Origin: Bacteroidia bacterium
GTDB taxonomy: Bacteria; Bacteroidota; Bacteroidia; 2-12-FULL-35-15
NCBI GenBank assembly: GCA_016786925.1
Contig: JAEUTU010000043.1
Span: 43,365 to 107,364, forward strand
Direction: 5' to 3'
Length of the DNA stretch: 64,000 nucleotides
In this document: one piece after another, positions 54,518 to 64,000 of the stretch
Position numbering within the stretch: position 1 is the first letter of the stretch
Layout: each line of letters opens with the position of its first letter
Translations under genes and position numbers: made by a program
The notes under the pieces: model-generated
What the model was told of the DNA's origin: nothing
Databases searched by the model: none
What the model saw: the letters and a program-made list of their open reading frames with translations, nothing else

Positions 54518-56566
54518 TTACTTCCATTTATCCTGGATAACACCTTCTTTGATCGGACGGAAGGCTGTTCTACGATTCTTTTGATGCTCTTCTTCGGTTG
54601 AAGCATTTGGAACCAATAATTTGGTTTCACCGTAACCTTGAGCCACTAAACGTTCTTTAGAAATACCTTTTTCGATCAAGTAATCTACAACAGATTTAGC
54701 GCGGTCTTGCGATAAACGTAAGTTGTAAGAATCACTACCACGAGCATCGGTATGAGAGCTGATCTCAACACTTAAGTTGTTGTTCAACACTAAGAACTCA
54801 ACAAGATCATCCAAGATCTTTTTAGAAGCAGGACGTAATGTTGCTTTGTCGTAATCGTATTCAATTCCGGGAATAACGATATCACCTTGAGGAATTGGAG
54901 ACAAGAAGAAATCTTTTTCAAAATGCTGAGACTCTGTTAAACCGAAAGTAGAAACGTTACCTGCATCACCAAAGAACTTATTCTTTTGAGCTTTGATATA
55001 CAATTCCATTCCTTCTTCTAATGGAGTGAAGTATTTACCTTCTGCATCCGTGATCAAGTAGAATGGCTCTTTTTCACCTCTGATATCTTTGAATGTCAAT
55101 AATGAATTGGCTATCACCTCGTTTGTTTCAGCATTGTAAACAACACCTTTTAAGTCGTATACATTCGGTTCTCTGTCAATTGCATAAATTCTAAAACAAG
55201 CACCACCTGTACAATCAGCACAATCTTTTCTGTCAGATGTAACAAATCCTTGACGTTGGCTACGCTCTAAAACAAAATATGCATCATCTTTACTGGAGTT
55301 TACGGGCGAACCTAAATTTTTAGGCATGCTCCATAATGAATCAGAGTTGAATGATGATTTGAACACATCCAATCCACCGTATCCTGCATGTCCATCAGAA
55401 CTGAAGTATAAAGTAGATGTATAATAATGGAAGAATGGGGTCACCTCATCTTCAGATGTATTGAACATCTTACCCATATTGATCGGTGCACCTGTAGGTC
55501 GGCCCTCATCATCCAAATTAACATACCAAAGATCCATTTTCCCAAAACCACCCGGACGGTTAGAAGAGAAGTACAAGATACTTCCATCAGGTGATAATGC
55601 AGGATGCATTGTTTTGTAGCCTGCAAGATTGATATTGTCGTTTAGTTTCTCAGCAGCCAACCATTTATCATTCATTTGTTTTGAAAGATATATGCCGCAT
55701 TCGTTTTTATTGGTGGTTGACCAACGGGTAAAATAAAAGCTTGTTCTGTCCAATGTCAAGAAACCGGCACCTTCGTGCATATCGGTATCCACAGGACCTT
55801 CCACCTTTTTAAGATCGGTCCAGCCATTGTTGGTTTTCTTTAAGGTATAGATATCGCAGATAAATTTTGCTTGTTGTTTATCCGGATCAGTCACGGTGTT
55901 TGTTTCACGAGCAGTAGTAAACTGAATGGTGTTTGCATCACCATAATAGTTCACTGCAAAACTGGAAGTGCCTGCATTGAATAGGGAATCCAATTCTTTT
56001 ATGATAATTCCTTTTTTAATATTATTGGTATCGATCGCTAAATAACAACCTGCAATTTTCAATTTAGCCTGATTGAACACCACAGAATCCTTTCCTTCGG
56101 AAAGCGTCATGGCTTCATCAAACTGTAAATTCGCAGCAGGATACTTTTGATTCTTCATCAATGCTTCACCATACCATAGTGATTCGTATGGATATTGTTC
56201 AGAATTATTTTCCTTGGAGCGTTTGAACCACACCTCTGCATTTTTATAATCACGTATCTGACGGTAGCATTCTGCTACTTGATGAACGACATACACTTCA
56301 CGTGGGTCAACTACCTTTTTGGTTTTAGCAGTATCTTTTGCATCCTTCGATTTTTTAGGAGGAGGAGTATACGGTCTAACCTCATAAGGTCTTGAAAAAT
56401 CATCAGCCGTTGACTTGTCGATCACCTTTAAATAGAAATTCAAAGCTGTATTATAGTCTCCATTTTTATATGCAGCATCGCCATACTCCAGCCACTCTCT
56501 TTTTGTTTGAGCAAAAGAGGAAAGAGTAAGTGATAATAAAAATAAAACTACAACTACACGTTTCAT
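54518..56566 (-). CDS. PorE-like protein: TPR, WD40/PD40 propeller, CRD, OmpA
   Basis: The 682-aa protein has a signal peptide, TPR helices (about 22-120), PD40 blades with HPALSPDGSILYFSSNRPGG and STLYFSSDGHAGYGG (about 200-440), a carboxypeptidase-regulatory-like domain (about 465-530, DLKGVVYNAETNEV), and an OmpA domain (about 560-675, VEISSHTDARGSDSYN and RRTAFRP). This order matches PorE-type T9SS components. It follows the PorP/SprF gene by 5 bp. It probably links the outer-membrane complex to peptidoglycan. Confidence 0.82.
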   Translation of the reverse strand: MKRVVVVLFLLSLTLSSFAQTKREWLEYGDAAYKNGDYNTALNFYLKVIDKSTADDFSRPYEVRPYTPPPKKSKDAKDTAKTKKVVDPREVYVVHQVAECYRQIRDYKNAEVWFKRSKENNSEQYPYESLWYGEALMKNQKYPAANLQFDEAMTLSEGKDSVVFNQAKLKIAGCYLAIDTNNIKKGIIIKELDSLFNAGTSSFAVNYYGDANTIQFTTARETNTVTDPDKQQAKFICDIYTLKKTNNGWTDLKKVEGPVDTDMHEGAGFLTLDRTSFYFTRWSTTNKNECGIYLSKQMNDKWLAAEKLNDNINLAGYKTMHPALSPDGSILYFSSNRPGGFGKMDLWYVNLDDEGRPTGAPINMGKMFNTSEDEVTPFFHYYTSTLYFSSDGHAGYGGLDVFKSSFNSDSLWSMPKNLGSPVNSSKDDAYFVLERSQRQGFVTSDRKDCADCTGGACFRIYAIDREPNVYDLKGVVYNAETNEVIANSLLTFKDIRGEKEPFYLITDAEGKYFTPLEEGMELYIKAQKNKFFGDAGNVSTFGLTESQHFEKDFFLSPIPQGDIVIPGIEYDYDKATLRPASKKILDDLVEFLVLNNNLSVEISSHTDARGSDSYNLRLSQDRAKSVVDYLIEKGISKERLVAQGYGETKLLVPNASTEEEHQKNRRTAFRPIKEGVIQDKWK

Positions 56567-56571
56567 AAATA

Positions 56572-57597
56572 TTAAAGTCTTGGACAGTTTGCGTATGGAT
56601 TTGGTTTGCTTTTTCTAGCAATGTATGTCAATGATATTTCAAAACCACCACGGTAGTTTGAAGCATTCTTTAATGACGAAGTATTTACATCATAACTAAC
56701 ACGGGCCGTATAACTTCCTTTTTTGATACCAGCCTCGATGATCGCTGCATCTTTATTTCTGTAAGTTGGACCAAAGATCAAATACGTTCCGGAATCCTGA
56801 AGGAAATAATGCAACAATAAAGTCGCTGTTACTTCTTGCGCATTTACCTGTTTCATGTAGATGAATTTCGGCAACAACTGAATTTTTGCATTCACATTTA
56901 CTTTTGTTCCCCCATGAATATAGTAGCGGATAGGCAATTTATTATCATTGCCATAGAATGTTTCATTCGGCTGTGTTAAGTGGAATGCAGAAAAACCAAT
57001 GAATGGATTCAAGCGAACATTCTCTTTTGCATAGTAATACAATGCACCTGCGTTGATATCATGTAACAGATAATTCGTGTTAGAATACGTTTCACCATTA
57101 GGAATACTGGTGTCAAATGTTCCGCCACCCGCAGTGGTATATTGATTGCCAAATGTCAATTTATCGAAGTTCACACTTTTTTGAACGATCCCTCCTTGTA
57201 CACCCAAGGCTAAGTGATGGTTTTGTGCTTTATCAAAAACAACATCGTATCCTACTGAAAGAAGTGCACTGAAAACATTGAATTGTCCGGCACCCGCTCT
57301 ATAGTTAAACACTTGTAAACCTGCACCAAATTTTTTGATCGGCATATCAAATGATAAACCTGCTGTTGTAAATGGCTTGGATGCTACTGCAGCCCACTGT
57401 GTTCTGTAATGACCGTGCAAACGGAAATGTCCATCAAACATTCCTGTCATAGCAGGATTAAGGAACATGGCAGGAGCATCGTATTGCGACAAGTGAAAAT
57501 CCTGAGCACTGATCTGCTGAACAGATACAAAGCACATCAAGACCAGCAAGCTCTTAGCAAGTCTCTTTTTATATGATATAATGAATGTATTGATCAT
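56572..57597 (-). CDS. PorP/SprF-family type IX secretion membrane protein
   Basis: The 341-aa beta-barrel protein has a signal peptide ending QQISAQ, followed by the family's DFHLSQYDAPAMFLNPAMTGMFDG and HYRTQWAAV. PorP/SprF proteins help export cargo with type B sorting domains and are usually encoded directly after such cargo, as here (9 bp after the PKD protein). It probably works with the protein encoded at 57607-60762. Confidence 0.9.
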   Translation of the reverse strand: MINTFIISYKKRLAKSLLVLMCFVSVQQISAQDFHLSQYDAPAMFLNPAMTGMFDGHFRLHGHYRTQWAAVASKPFTTAGLSFDMPIKKFGAGLQVFNYRAGAGQFNVFSALLSVGYDVVFDKAQNHHLALGVQGGIVQKSVNFDKLTFGNQYTTAGGGTFDTSIPNGETYSNTNYLLHDINAGALYYYAKENVRLNPFIGFSAFHLTQPNETFYGNDNKLPIRYYIHGGTKVNVNAKIQLLPKFIYMKQVNAQEVTATLLLHYFLQDSGTYLIFGPTYRNKDAAIIEAGIKKGSYTARVSYDVNTSSLKNASNYRGGFEISLTYIARKSKPNPYANCPRL

Positions 57598-57606
57598 AAT
57601 ATTTCA

Positions 57607-60600
57607 CTAACGTAATAAAGTAACATCACCGGATAGTTTATGCTCTAAACCATCTTCTGTTACACCTTCAACTGTATAAACATAAACACCAACCGGTTGA
57701 TCAACACCATCGCGCTTTCCATCCCAACCTTTTGCCTGGCTGTCTGATTCAAATATTACTTCGCCCCAATTGTTATAGATCTTAAATTTCAAGGTGCGGA
57801 ACGGACCACCATACACATAGAATACATCATTTTGTCCATCCCCATTTGGAGAAAATCCTGAAGGAACATCCGGTGGCATAGTAACAATTTCTGTTCTGCA
57901 AATGGTATCTGTACAACCATTCGTATCAGTTACGATCAAACAAACATCATAGAATCCACCTTGCGAATAAACATGCGTTGGATTTTGCACGGTAGAAGTT
58001 GAATCGGCAGAAGAATCCCCAAAATCCCAGAACCAACTGATTGCACCATTGGTAGAAAGATCTGTAAAGTTCACCGGTTGATTCACATCAGCAATCGCAT
58101 CATCCACTGTAAATGCTGCTGCAGGTCCTGCCAACACTCCAATTGTTTGAGTAATGGTATCGGCACAACTTTGAGCCGACTGAACGATCAAGGTAACGTT
58201 ATAGTTTCCGCTGGATGGATAATTGTGTGTAGGGTTCTGAACAGTTGAGTTGCTTGCATCGCCAAAATTCCAATTCCAGGAAGTAATGGTTGAACCAGTA
58301 ACAGTAGATGTATCCGTGAACACAGTTCCATCACTTACACATATTCCATTGGCATTGTAGCCGGCATTCGGCTGATAATATACATTCACTAGTTGATTCA
58401 ATGTATCAGGACAACCATTAGTTGAAGTAACTACTAGAGATACATTGTATGGTCCACCCACAGAATATGGATGCGTTGGATTCTGAGTAGTACTGATCGG
58501 ACTTCCATCGCCAAAATTCCAGCTCCAGCTGATAACACTTCCTACAGCAGATGTACTTGCCTCGGTGAATACAATTGGAACAAACGGACAAGCATTGGTG
58601 CTTGTAAATACTGCCGTTGGTGACGGGATCAATGTAACATCGATTGTATCATACGTTGCTCTACAACCACCGTTGTTTGCAGAAGTAAACAATAAGGTAA
58701 CATTTCCGGAAGCATCGTCTGCTGCACTAGGATAATAAGCGCCATTTAATGTTGTATCACTAGGAACAAATGTTCCTGTTCCGCTGCTTGTCCAAACCCC
58801 GGCACCTGTAGTGGTATTAACTCCCAAGAGTATCGGATTACTTTGACAAGAGGTGTCGTTAGATGTAATTGTTGCAATAGGTGTAGGAGTAAATGTAACT
58901 AATACAGAATCGTTTGCTGCCAAGCAATTCCCATTTCCAGTAGTCGTTAAATAAAGTATCACTGAACCCGAAGCAGTATCTGCGGTGCTTGGGATGTAAT
59001 TTGTACACAATAGATTAGGGTTTGTGAAAACACCGGAACCCGTAGTTTGCCATATACCGCCAGATGCTACAGAAATAGTCGCACATACAGGAACACTAAC
59101 AGTATCCTTACATACTAAAATATCAGAACCTGAATTGGCTGTTGGGCCTGCATAAAAAGTAATTATTACTTGATCGGTATCAGCAGGACAAAGGGCATTA
59201 GTAGTGGAGATCAAAAATAATGTATCTGCACCATTGGCTACTGCTGAGGCAGAAGGAGTATAGGTAGCATTAAGCGTTGAATCGTTTGGCGTAAACACAC
59301 CACCACCGCTCCAAAGACCGCCTCCTGCATTTAATATTGTTCCTCCTAATCCTACTGTTGGATTATTGGTACAACTGATGGTATCATTCCCTGCATTGGC
59401 AATCGGTAATCCTTGAATGGCAACAGGGAAAAAGATCGTATCCTTACATCCTGCCGCTGAAGTCGCAATTAAAGAAACATTATAGGTACCACCGGCATTA
59501 TATGGATGAACCGGATTTTCTAAGGTAGAAGTATTACCATCTCCAAAATTCCAATCCCATCCAACAATTGTACTACTTGGATCAACATTGGATGTATCGG
59601 TAAAATTAATTGGAACACCTTTACAAGCCGGACCGTCATGAATAAAGTTCGCTTGAATGAAGGAAACATTTACAGGTAATATTGCGGTATCAGCACATGG
59701 TGTACCTCTATTAATTATTAATGTTGCTGTATAGTTTCCTAAAGAAGGATAGTTATAACTTGGATTCAACAAATTGGACGTATCAGCTAATGTTGATCCA
59801 TCACCAAAATCCCAAAAATAAGAATTTGCAGGGGGTGACGTTGTATTATTAAAGGTGATAGCAGTTCCATTACATGCACCTAAGGAGTTAAAACTTGCTA
59901 CAGCTAATGGAGGGCAGTTCACAACATTAAACTGGAAGTCACGCAAGATCTCACCGATCTTAACCCCATTTCTCCACTCTTCACATTTTACACCGGCAAC
60001 AAACTGTCCAATGGTTGGAGGCACTCCATTTAAAATACCGGAAGGACTTATTGTTAATGAGTTAGGAGTAGTAGGATCCAAAGGATTATTCGCACCATAG
60101 GTGCTTGACCAGGTAACAGTAGGTGTGGTAAACACATTTCCCGGATAAGTGATTGCTTGATCTGTATATGGTGTATATAAAGAATACGCTAAAGAATCAC
60201 CATCAGCATCTGTAGCGCTATGATTCACACTCATATTGTTGCCTTGACAAACAAACACCGGTGGAGGATTTACCCATTTAGGACTGCTGTTAGAAATAAC
60301 AGAAGCATTTTCAGGGATATGCGCATACCATGTTTCACCTGCAGCCAGAGGATTTACAATATTTTGCAAGGTAGAGTTACGGCAGCAATACTGGTAGTAC
60401 ATATGATAACCGCCATTCCCAGGAGGTAAACCGGAAACAACAGTTGTGTAGATCGCTTCTTCTAAACAAATTCCTGGATTTACAGCACAAGTATCAATAT
60501 TGGGAGGTACCAATGATGCGCCCGGGAAAGGAATGTTCACTGTTGTGTGAGCAGTTCCATTATTTTTTCGGATGGTGATCGTAACAGGATTAGGAAACGC

Positions 60601-60762
60601 TGCACTACCAGGCTTACAATCCCTATAAAGCTTAAGCGTCACACGGTAAGTAGAACCACTTAATTGCTCATAAGTTAAGGAGCCTCCAACAATATGAGTC
60701 GCAAAACCGCCCAAAGGCAGCATTAATAAAACGAAATAAAGAAGTAAAAATCTATGCTTCAT
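57607..60762 (-). CDS. large surface protein with PKD domains and type B (gliding-type) sorting domain
   Basis: ATG at 60762 is used; the codon before it (TTG) is not needed. The 1051-aa protein has a signal peptide (ends GGFA), an N-terminal region with THIVGGSLTYEQLSG, at least five PKD domains with FGDG(S/N) and NPTHxY motifs, three Ig-like repeats with ATITSNDTSCQSN-type starts, and a C-terminal domain (about 965-1051) with FSPNGDGQNDVF and IYNNWGEVIFES that is the gliding-motility/CHU_C type B domain. It is cargo of T9SS and probably a surface adhesin or filament. Confidence 0.88.
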   Translation of the reverse strand: MKHRFLLLYFVLLMLPLGGFATHIVGGSLTYEQLSGSTYRVTLKLYRDCKPGSAAFPNPVTITIRKNNGTAHTTVNIPFPGASLVPPNIDTCAVNPGICLEEAIYTTVVSGLPPGNGGYHMYYQYCCRNSTLQNIVNPLAAGETWYAHIPENASVISNSSPKWVNPPPVFVCQGNNMSVNHSATDADGDSLAYSLYTPYTDQAITYPGNVFTTPTVTWSSTYGANNPLDPTTPNSLTISPSGILNGVPPTIGQFVAGVKCEEWRNGVKIGEILRDFQFNVVNCPPLAVASFNSLGACNGTAITFNNTTSPPANSYFWDFGDGSTLADTSNLLNPSYNYPSLGNYTATLIINRGTPCADTAILPVNVSFIQANFIHDGPACKGVPINFTDTSNVDPSSTIVGWDWNFGDGNTSTLENPVHPYNAGGTYNVSLIATSAAGCKDTIFFPVAIQGLPIANAGNDTISCTNNPTVGLGGTILNAGGGLWSGGGVFTPNDSTLNATYTPSASAVANGADTLFLISTTNALCPADTDQVIITFYAGPTANSGSDILVCKDTVSVPVCATISVASGGIWQTTGSGVFTNPNLLCTNYIPSTADTASGSVILYLTTTGNGNCLAANDSVLVTFTPTPIATITSNDTSCQSNPILLGVNTTTGAGVWTSSGTGTFVPSDTTLNGAYYPSAADDASGNVTLLFTSANNGGCRATYDTIDVTLIPSPTAVFTSTNACPFVPIVFTEASTSAVGSVISWSWNFGDGSPISTTQNPTHPYSVGGPYNVSLVVTSTNGCPDTLNQLVNVYYQPNAGYNANGICVSDGTVFTDTSTVTGSTITSWNWNFGDASNSTVQNPTHNYPSSGNYNVTLIVQSAQSCADTITQTIGVLAGPAAAFTVDDAIADVNQPVNFTDLSTNGAISWFWDFGDSSADSTSTVQNPTHVYSQGGFYDVCLIVTDTNGCTDTICRTEIVTMPPDVPSGFSPNGDGQNDVFYVYGGPFRTLKFKIYNNWGEVIFESDSQAKGWDGKRDGVDQPVGVYVYTVEGVTEDGLEHKLSGDVTLLR

Positions 60763-60862
60763 CAAAAATGATCCTATTATCTTATTGAAACGTAAATGTA
60801 ATAATTTTTTTTATCCCGCAAATTTTTATCTGATAAAATGCAATTCTTGTGATAAAAAAGAT

Positions 60863-60870
60863 TAGTTTTG
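60863..60870 (+). promoter_or_regulatory. -7 box TAGTTTTG for the beta-propeller cargo gene
   Basis: An exact TAnnTTTG match 22 bp before ATG 60893. The 130-bp gap also holds the start of the divergent PKD gene, for which no exact box is seen. Confidence 0.5.
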
Positions 60871-60892
60871 ACTAAACTATTTTACAATTTCC

Positions 60893-63406
60893 ATGAAGAG
60901 ATATATCCTACTTTCTGTATTTTTTTCAACGATCACTTTTTATTCCTTGGGGCAGGTAAATATCCAATGGCAAACCCGTTACACTAGCTCTGGAAGCAAT
61001 GTGGACAGGGCCGAAGATATGGTAATTGATGCGGCTGGCAATGTATATGTAACAGGTATCGGGCAAGGAACAAGCGGAAATTTCGACTTTGTGACCATAA
61101 AATATGATAACAATGGGAATCAACAATGGGTCGCTCAATATAATGGTCCGGGAAACGGCCTTGACGAGGCACATGCAATAGCTATTGATGCTAGCGGAAA
61201 CGTTTATGTGACCGGCTGGAGCTATGGAAATGCAACAACAGGATTTGATTATGCAACTGTTAAATACAATTCAGCAGGAGCGCAACAATGGGCTTCACGA
61301 TATAACAACTCAACCAATGGAACGGATGAAGCATGGGATATTGGGGTGGATAATGCCGGTAATGTTTACGTAACAGGAACAAGTGATGGTAGTGGTAGTA
61401 ACAGCGCTGCAGCATCTGTCAAATATAATGCATCCGGAGTTCAACAATGGGCTAATAGATTCGATGGTGCTGGTGGTGCAATAGATGCTGCATATGCTAT
61501 TTTTGTTGATGTTGCTACTGGCGACTCATATGTGACCGGCTATACCTTTCAAAGTACGGCTCAAAGCTACAACTATATTACCATAAGATATAACACAGCA
61601 GGTACTCAACAATGGGCAACGACATACAATGGCCCGGATTCAAAACACGATGAAGCCAGAGCAATTACCGTAGATGCTTCGGGCAATGTATATGTTACAG
61701 GTTACAGCCAAACCGCAGTATTGACAAACTATGACTATGCTACTATAAAGTATAATTCAGCAGGCGCTCAACAATGGGCACAACGTTACAATGGAACAGG
61801 AAACGATTACGACAGAGCGAATGCGATCATCCTAGATGCCTCTTCCAATGTTATCGTTACCGGAAAAAGCGTTGGAGCTTCTACTGCTGCGGAAGACATT
61901 GTTACTATTAAATATGATAATGCCGGCACACAACAATGGCAACAAAGATACAATGGTGCTTCTAACGGATATGACGAAGGTAAAGGGCTAACAACCGATG
62001 CTACTGGTGCTGTTTATGTTACTGGCTACAGCTTTACCTCCGGAGCAAATAATGACTACATCACCATGAAGTACGATGCGGCAGGAACTCAAGAGTGGAT
62101 CACTAAATACAATGGAACAGGAAATAATGCAGATCAAGCCGCAGCCATTGCTATTGACAATATTGGAAATGTGTATATTTCAGGATTAAGTAAGGGTGCC
62201 GGAAGCAATGAAGATTATCAGACTATTAAGTATTGTCAATTAACTGCTAATGCAGGAATTGATACAACAATTTGCTTAGGCGCCAGTGCTCAACTGAATT
62301 CATCTGCTATCGGAGCTGTGAGCTATGCTTGGCTACCCAATGATGGCACATTGAGCAACCTAAGCATTGCCAATCCCATTGCAACACCAAGCATTACAAC
62401 TACTTATTATGTTGCTATTACCAATACAAATGGGTGTACTGATCTAGATACAGTGGTAGTAACGGTTGTTCCTTTGCCATCACCTGTCATTACACCAAGC
62501 GGCCCTACCGCTTTCTGTGTTGGAGGGAATGTAACACTTAGCGCAAGCACAGAAAACGAATATCAATGGAGTACAGGTGCGAATGACACGCTTCAGTCTA
62601 TTACAGTAAATACAAGTGGAACATATACTGTAACAGTAACCAATATCTATGGCTGTTCAAGTACAGCTTCTCAAACAGTAACCGTTTACAACTTGCCACC
62701 AATTGATGCCGGATTAAACGACAGCACTTGTTTAAGTGTAAATATTGGATTACAAGCCAGCGGTGGAGTAAGCTATATTTGGCATCCGGGAAGCACATTG
62801 AGCGATTCAACCATTGCAAATCCAATTGCAGGACCGGTACTTACAACAACATACACCGTTATTGGTACAGATGCCGGTGGTTGCCAAAATACGGACTCCG
62901 TGACCATCACTGTTTTGGGAAATCCAAGCCTTCCTTCTATTGTAAAAGGCAATGATACACTTTATTGTACTCCTGCTTCTTATGCGGCTTATCAATGGTA
63001 TTTAAATGGCTCTCCGATCTCAGGAGCAACGAATGCTACTTATGTTTACACTCAAAATGGAACGTATTATGTAGAAGTATTTAATGCTTTAGGTTGCTCC
63101 TCCGTATCCACTACTATCAGTGTAAATGATGTTGGAATCAATGAAATATCAAAAACGCTAGTGGCAAATATTTATCCTAATCCTGCTCAACAAGAGTTGA
63201 ATATTGACCTTTACAGTCAATCACAAAGCACAATCACCATTGAGTTAATCGATATTTCAGGCAGACTAGTTCTATCCGAGCAATATCAGATCTCTACCGG
63301 TCTCAACAAAAAACAGATCACTATTGATCAAGTCCAAAAAGGACTTTACATGCTAAAGTTGAGTTCTGAAAACGGAATTAGCGCAGAAAAGATAATCATA
63401 CAATAA
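60893..63406 (+). CDS. secreted beta-propeller (SBBP) repeat protein with type A sorting domain
   Basis: The 837-aa protein has a signal peptide (ends YSLGQ) and eight tandem units of about 52-55 residues (about 25-445) with the pattern DEAxAIxxDAxGNVYVTG, DYxTIKYNxAGxQQW, the SBBP repeat, expected to close a propeller. Ig-like modules follow (about 450-750), then a C-terminal sorting domain (about 760-837) with VANIYPNPAQQELNI and GLYMLKLSSENGISAEKIIIQ, type A. It should be exported by T9SS. The function is unknown; a surface adhesin is possible. Confidence 0.86.
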   Translation: MKRYILLSVFFSTITFYSLGQVNIQWQTRYTSSGSNVDRAEDMVIDAAGNVYVTGIGQGTSGNFDFVTIKYDNNGNQQWVAQYNGPGNGLDEAHAIAIDASGNVYVTGWSYGNATTGFDYATVKYNSAGAQQWASRYNNSTNGTDEAWDIGVDNAGNVYVTGTSDGSGSNSAAASVKYNASGVQQWANRFDGAGGAIDAAYAIFVDVATGDSYVTGYTFQSTAQSYNYITIRYNTAGTQQWATTYNGPDSKHDEARAITVDASGNVYVTGYSQTAVLTNYDYATIKYNSAGAQQWAQRYNGTGNDYDRANAIILDASSNVIVTGKSVGASTAAEDIVTIKYDNAGTQQWQQRYNGASNGYDEGKGLTTDATGAVYVTGYSFTSGANNDYITMKYDAAGTQEWITKYNGTGNNADQAAAIAIDNIGNVYISGLSKGAGSNEDYQTIKYCQLTANAGIDTTICLGASAQLNSSAIGAVSYAWLPNDGTLSNLSIANPIATPSITTTYYVAITNTNGCTDLDTVVVTVVPLPSPVITPSGPTAFCVGGNVTLSASTENEYQWSTGANDTLQSITVNTSGTYTVTVTNIYGCSSTASQTVTVYNLPPIDAGLNDSTCLSVNIGLQASGGVSYIWHPGSTLSDSTIANPIAGPVLTTTYTVIGTDAGGCQNTDSVTITVLGNPSLPSIVKGNDTLYCTPASYAAYQWYLNGSPISGATNATYVYTQNGTYYVEVFNALGCSSVSTTISVNDVGINEISKTLVANIYPNPAQQELNIDLYSQSQSTITIELIDISGRLVLSEQYQISTGLNKKQITIDQVQKGLYMLKLSSENGISAEKIIIQ

Positions 63407-63421
63407 TATTTTACTCTCCAT

Positions 63422-63452
63422 AAAAAAGGCAGATAAATTATCTGCCTTTTTT
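63422..63452. terminator. bidirectional terminator
   Basis: AAAAAAGGCAGATA pairs with TATCTGCCTTTTTT around an AAT loop. It lies between the convergent beta-propeller gene and the DnaJ-domain gene. Confidence 0.88.
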
Positions 63453-63960
63453 ATTTTTGAATTTTCACTCCTTTATTCAATGTTCTTTCTATTTCTGTAT
63501 TTTCAGTCTTCCTCCCGTTTGCATAAGAGATTATAAAGTACAATAATAACATTGCTACACCTACGCTTACTAATATCTGATAGCGTTCTTTGAACTCGTC
63601 CTTATCATTCTCAACAGGTTTGGTAGAATTGGCTTGGGTTGATCTGGCTCTGCTGTATTGCGCTTGTTGTTGAGCATACTGATAAGCATTCCCTGTATAA
63701 GCAGCATTCGACCTTCTTTGATTATAATTGGCAGTATAGGAATTGGAAGCAAAGTTTAAATCATACTTCCTTCTTTTATCTGCATTAGATAAAATCGCAT
63801 AGGCTTCCTGTATCTCTTTGAATCGTTCTTCTGCTTCTACATTTCCCGGATTTTTATCCGGATGGAACTTTTTAGCCAATTCACGATAGGCTGCTTTTAT
63901 TTCATCAAGAGAAGCAACATTTTTAATCCCTAGTATCAGATAAAAATTCTTAAAAGCCAT
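63451..63960 (-). CDS. DnaJ-domain protein with C-terminal membrane helix
   Basis: The 169-aa protein has an N-terminal J domain (about 3-70) with KFHPDKN, the HPD motif that stimulates DnaK, a Gln/Tyr/Asn-rich linker (about 75-120), and one C-terminal membrane helix (about 130-147). It lacks the zinc-finger and substrate domains of full DnaJ. It is a membrane-anchored co-chaperone of unknown client. The stop overlaps the terminator. Confidence 0.83.
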   Translation of the reverse strand: MAFKNFYLILGIKNVASLDEIKAAYRELAKKFHPDKNPGNVEAEERFKEIQEAYAILSNADKRRKYDLNFASNSYTANYNQRRSNAAYTGNAYQYAQQQAQYSRARSTQANSTKPVENDKDEFKERYQILVSVGVAMLLLYFIISYANGRKTENTEIERTLNKGVKIQK

Positions 63961-64000
63961 TAGAATTTAGCGCGGTATTTTCGTTTCATATTCTGCGAAT

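Noticed and set aside
54508..54630. N-terminal extension of the 2-hydroxyacid dehydrogenase
   Set aside because: It lies inside the OmpA domain coding region of the upstream gene, and MKILFIDSN is the natural start.
60965..62230. Periodic DNA repeats resembling a CRISPR or satellite
   Set aside because: The period of about 160 bp is in frame and explained by the protein's propeller repeats.
1..64000. tRNA or rRNA genes
   Set aside because: Intergenic gaps are short and none shows a cloverleaf or an rRNA-like stretch by eye; a tRNA-scanning program would be decisive.

Overview
The window is about 64 kb of AT-rich chromosome from a member of the Bacteroidota. The evidence is the type IX secretion genes (PorV, a PorU-type sortase, PorP/SprF, a PorE-like OmpA protein), proteins with type A and type B (gliding-type) C-terminal sorting domains, a MurF-Alr fusion, promoters with the phylum's TAnnTTTG -7 box, and starts without Shine-Dalgarno sequences. 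The genus cannot be told from the sequence. No rRNA, tRNA, CRISPR array, prophage or complete classical insertion sequence was found.

Layout. 1-3.0 kb: OmpA-type lipoprotein and a large MORN-repeat protein. 3.0-9.8 kb (minus): porV, a giant porU2-like sortase and a small secreted protein, overlapping end to end. 9.8-13.8 kb: polytopic membrane protein, acyltransferase, pssA, DinB-like protein. 13.8-16.7 kb (minus): a TonB-ExbB-ExbD-TonB energy-transduction cluster. 16.9-24.2 kb: MscS channel, Lys/Asp-block small protein, AnmK, acyl-CoA dehydrogenase, RecQ, KdsD. 24.2-24.6 kb: a 400-bp gene-free patch of short repeats and hairpins. 24.6-29.2 kb: GT2 glycosyltransferase with DUF2304 partner, a T9SS cargo protein, and an SDR/HflX/cytochrome c operon. 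29.3-34.1 kb: two amidohydrolase-like proteins and a lipoprotein. 34.1-41.4 kb: trpS, plsC, gatC and the rimP-nusA-infB operon. 41.4-46.6 kb (minus): second MORN protein, CorA, RsmI, a DUF559 endonuclease-like gene inside a perfect 32-bp inverted repeat, an M28 peptidase and an unknown protein. 46.7-54.5 kb: tdk, murF-alr, two small paralogous membrane proteins, fbp, GNAT, lysC, a 2-hydroxyacid dehydrogenase. 54.5-63.4 kb: PorE-like, PorP/SprF and PKD/type B-sorted protein on the minus strand, divergent from a beta-propeller cargo protein. 63.5-64 kb: DnaJ-domain protein.

How the parts fit. PorV and PorU-type proteins act at the outer membrane on cargo carrying sorting domains. Two type A-like cargo proteins and one type B-like cargo protein are encoded here, the latter with the PorP/SprF and OmpA partners usual for type B export. 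The TonB cluster energises outer-membrane transport. Much of the rest is core metabolism and information processing.

The most unusual structure is the 432-bp element at 44086-44517. A DUF559-type nuclease gene lies between two perfect inverted copies of a bistable hairpin repeat; one copy encodes the protein's own C-terminus and the other lies just before its start codon. A structurally similar repeat lies directly before the glycosyltransferase start at 24615. This resembles the REP/RAYT arrangement but with a restriction-endonuclease-fold protein.
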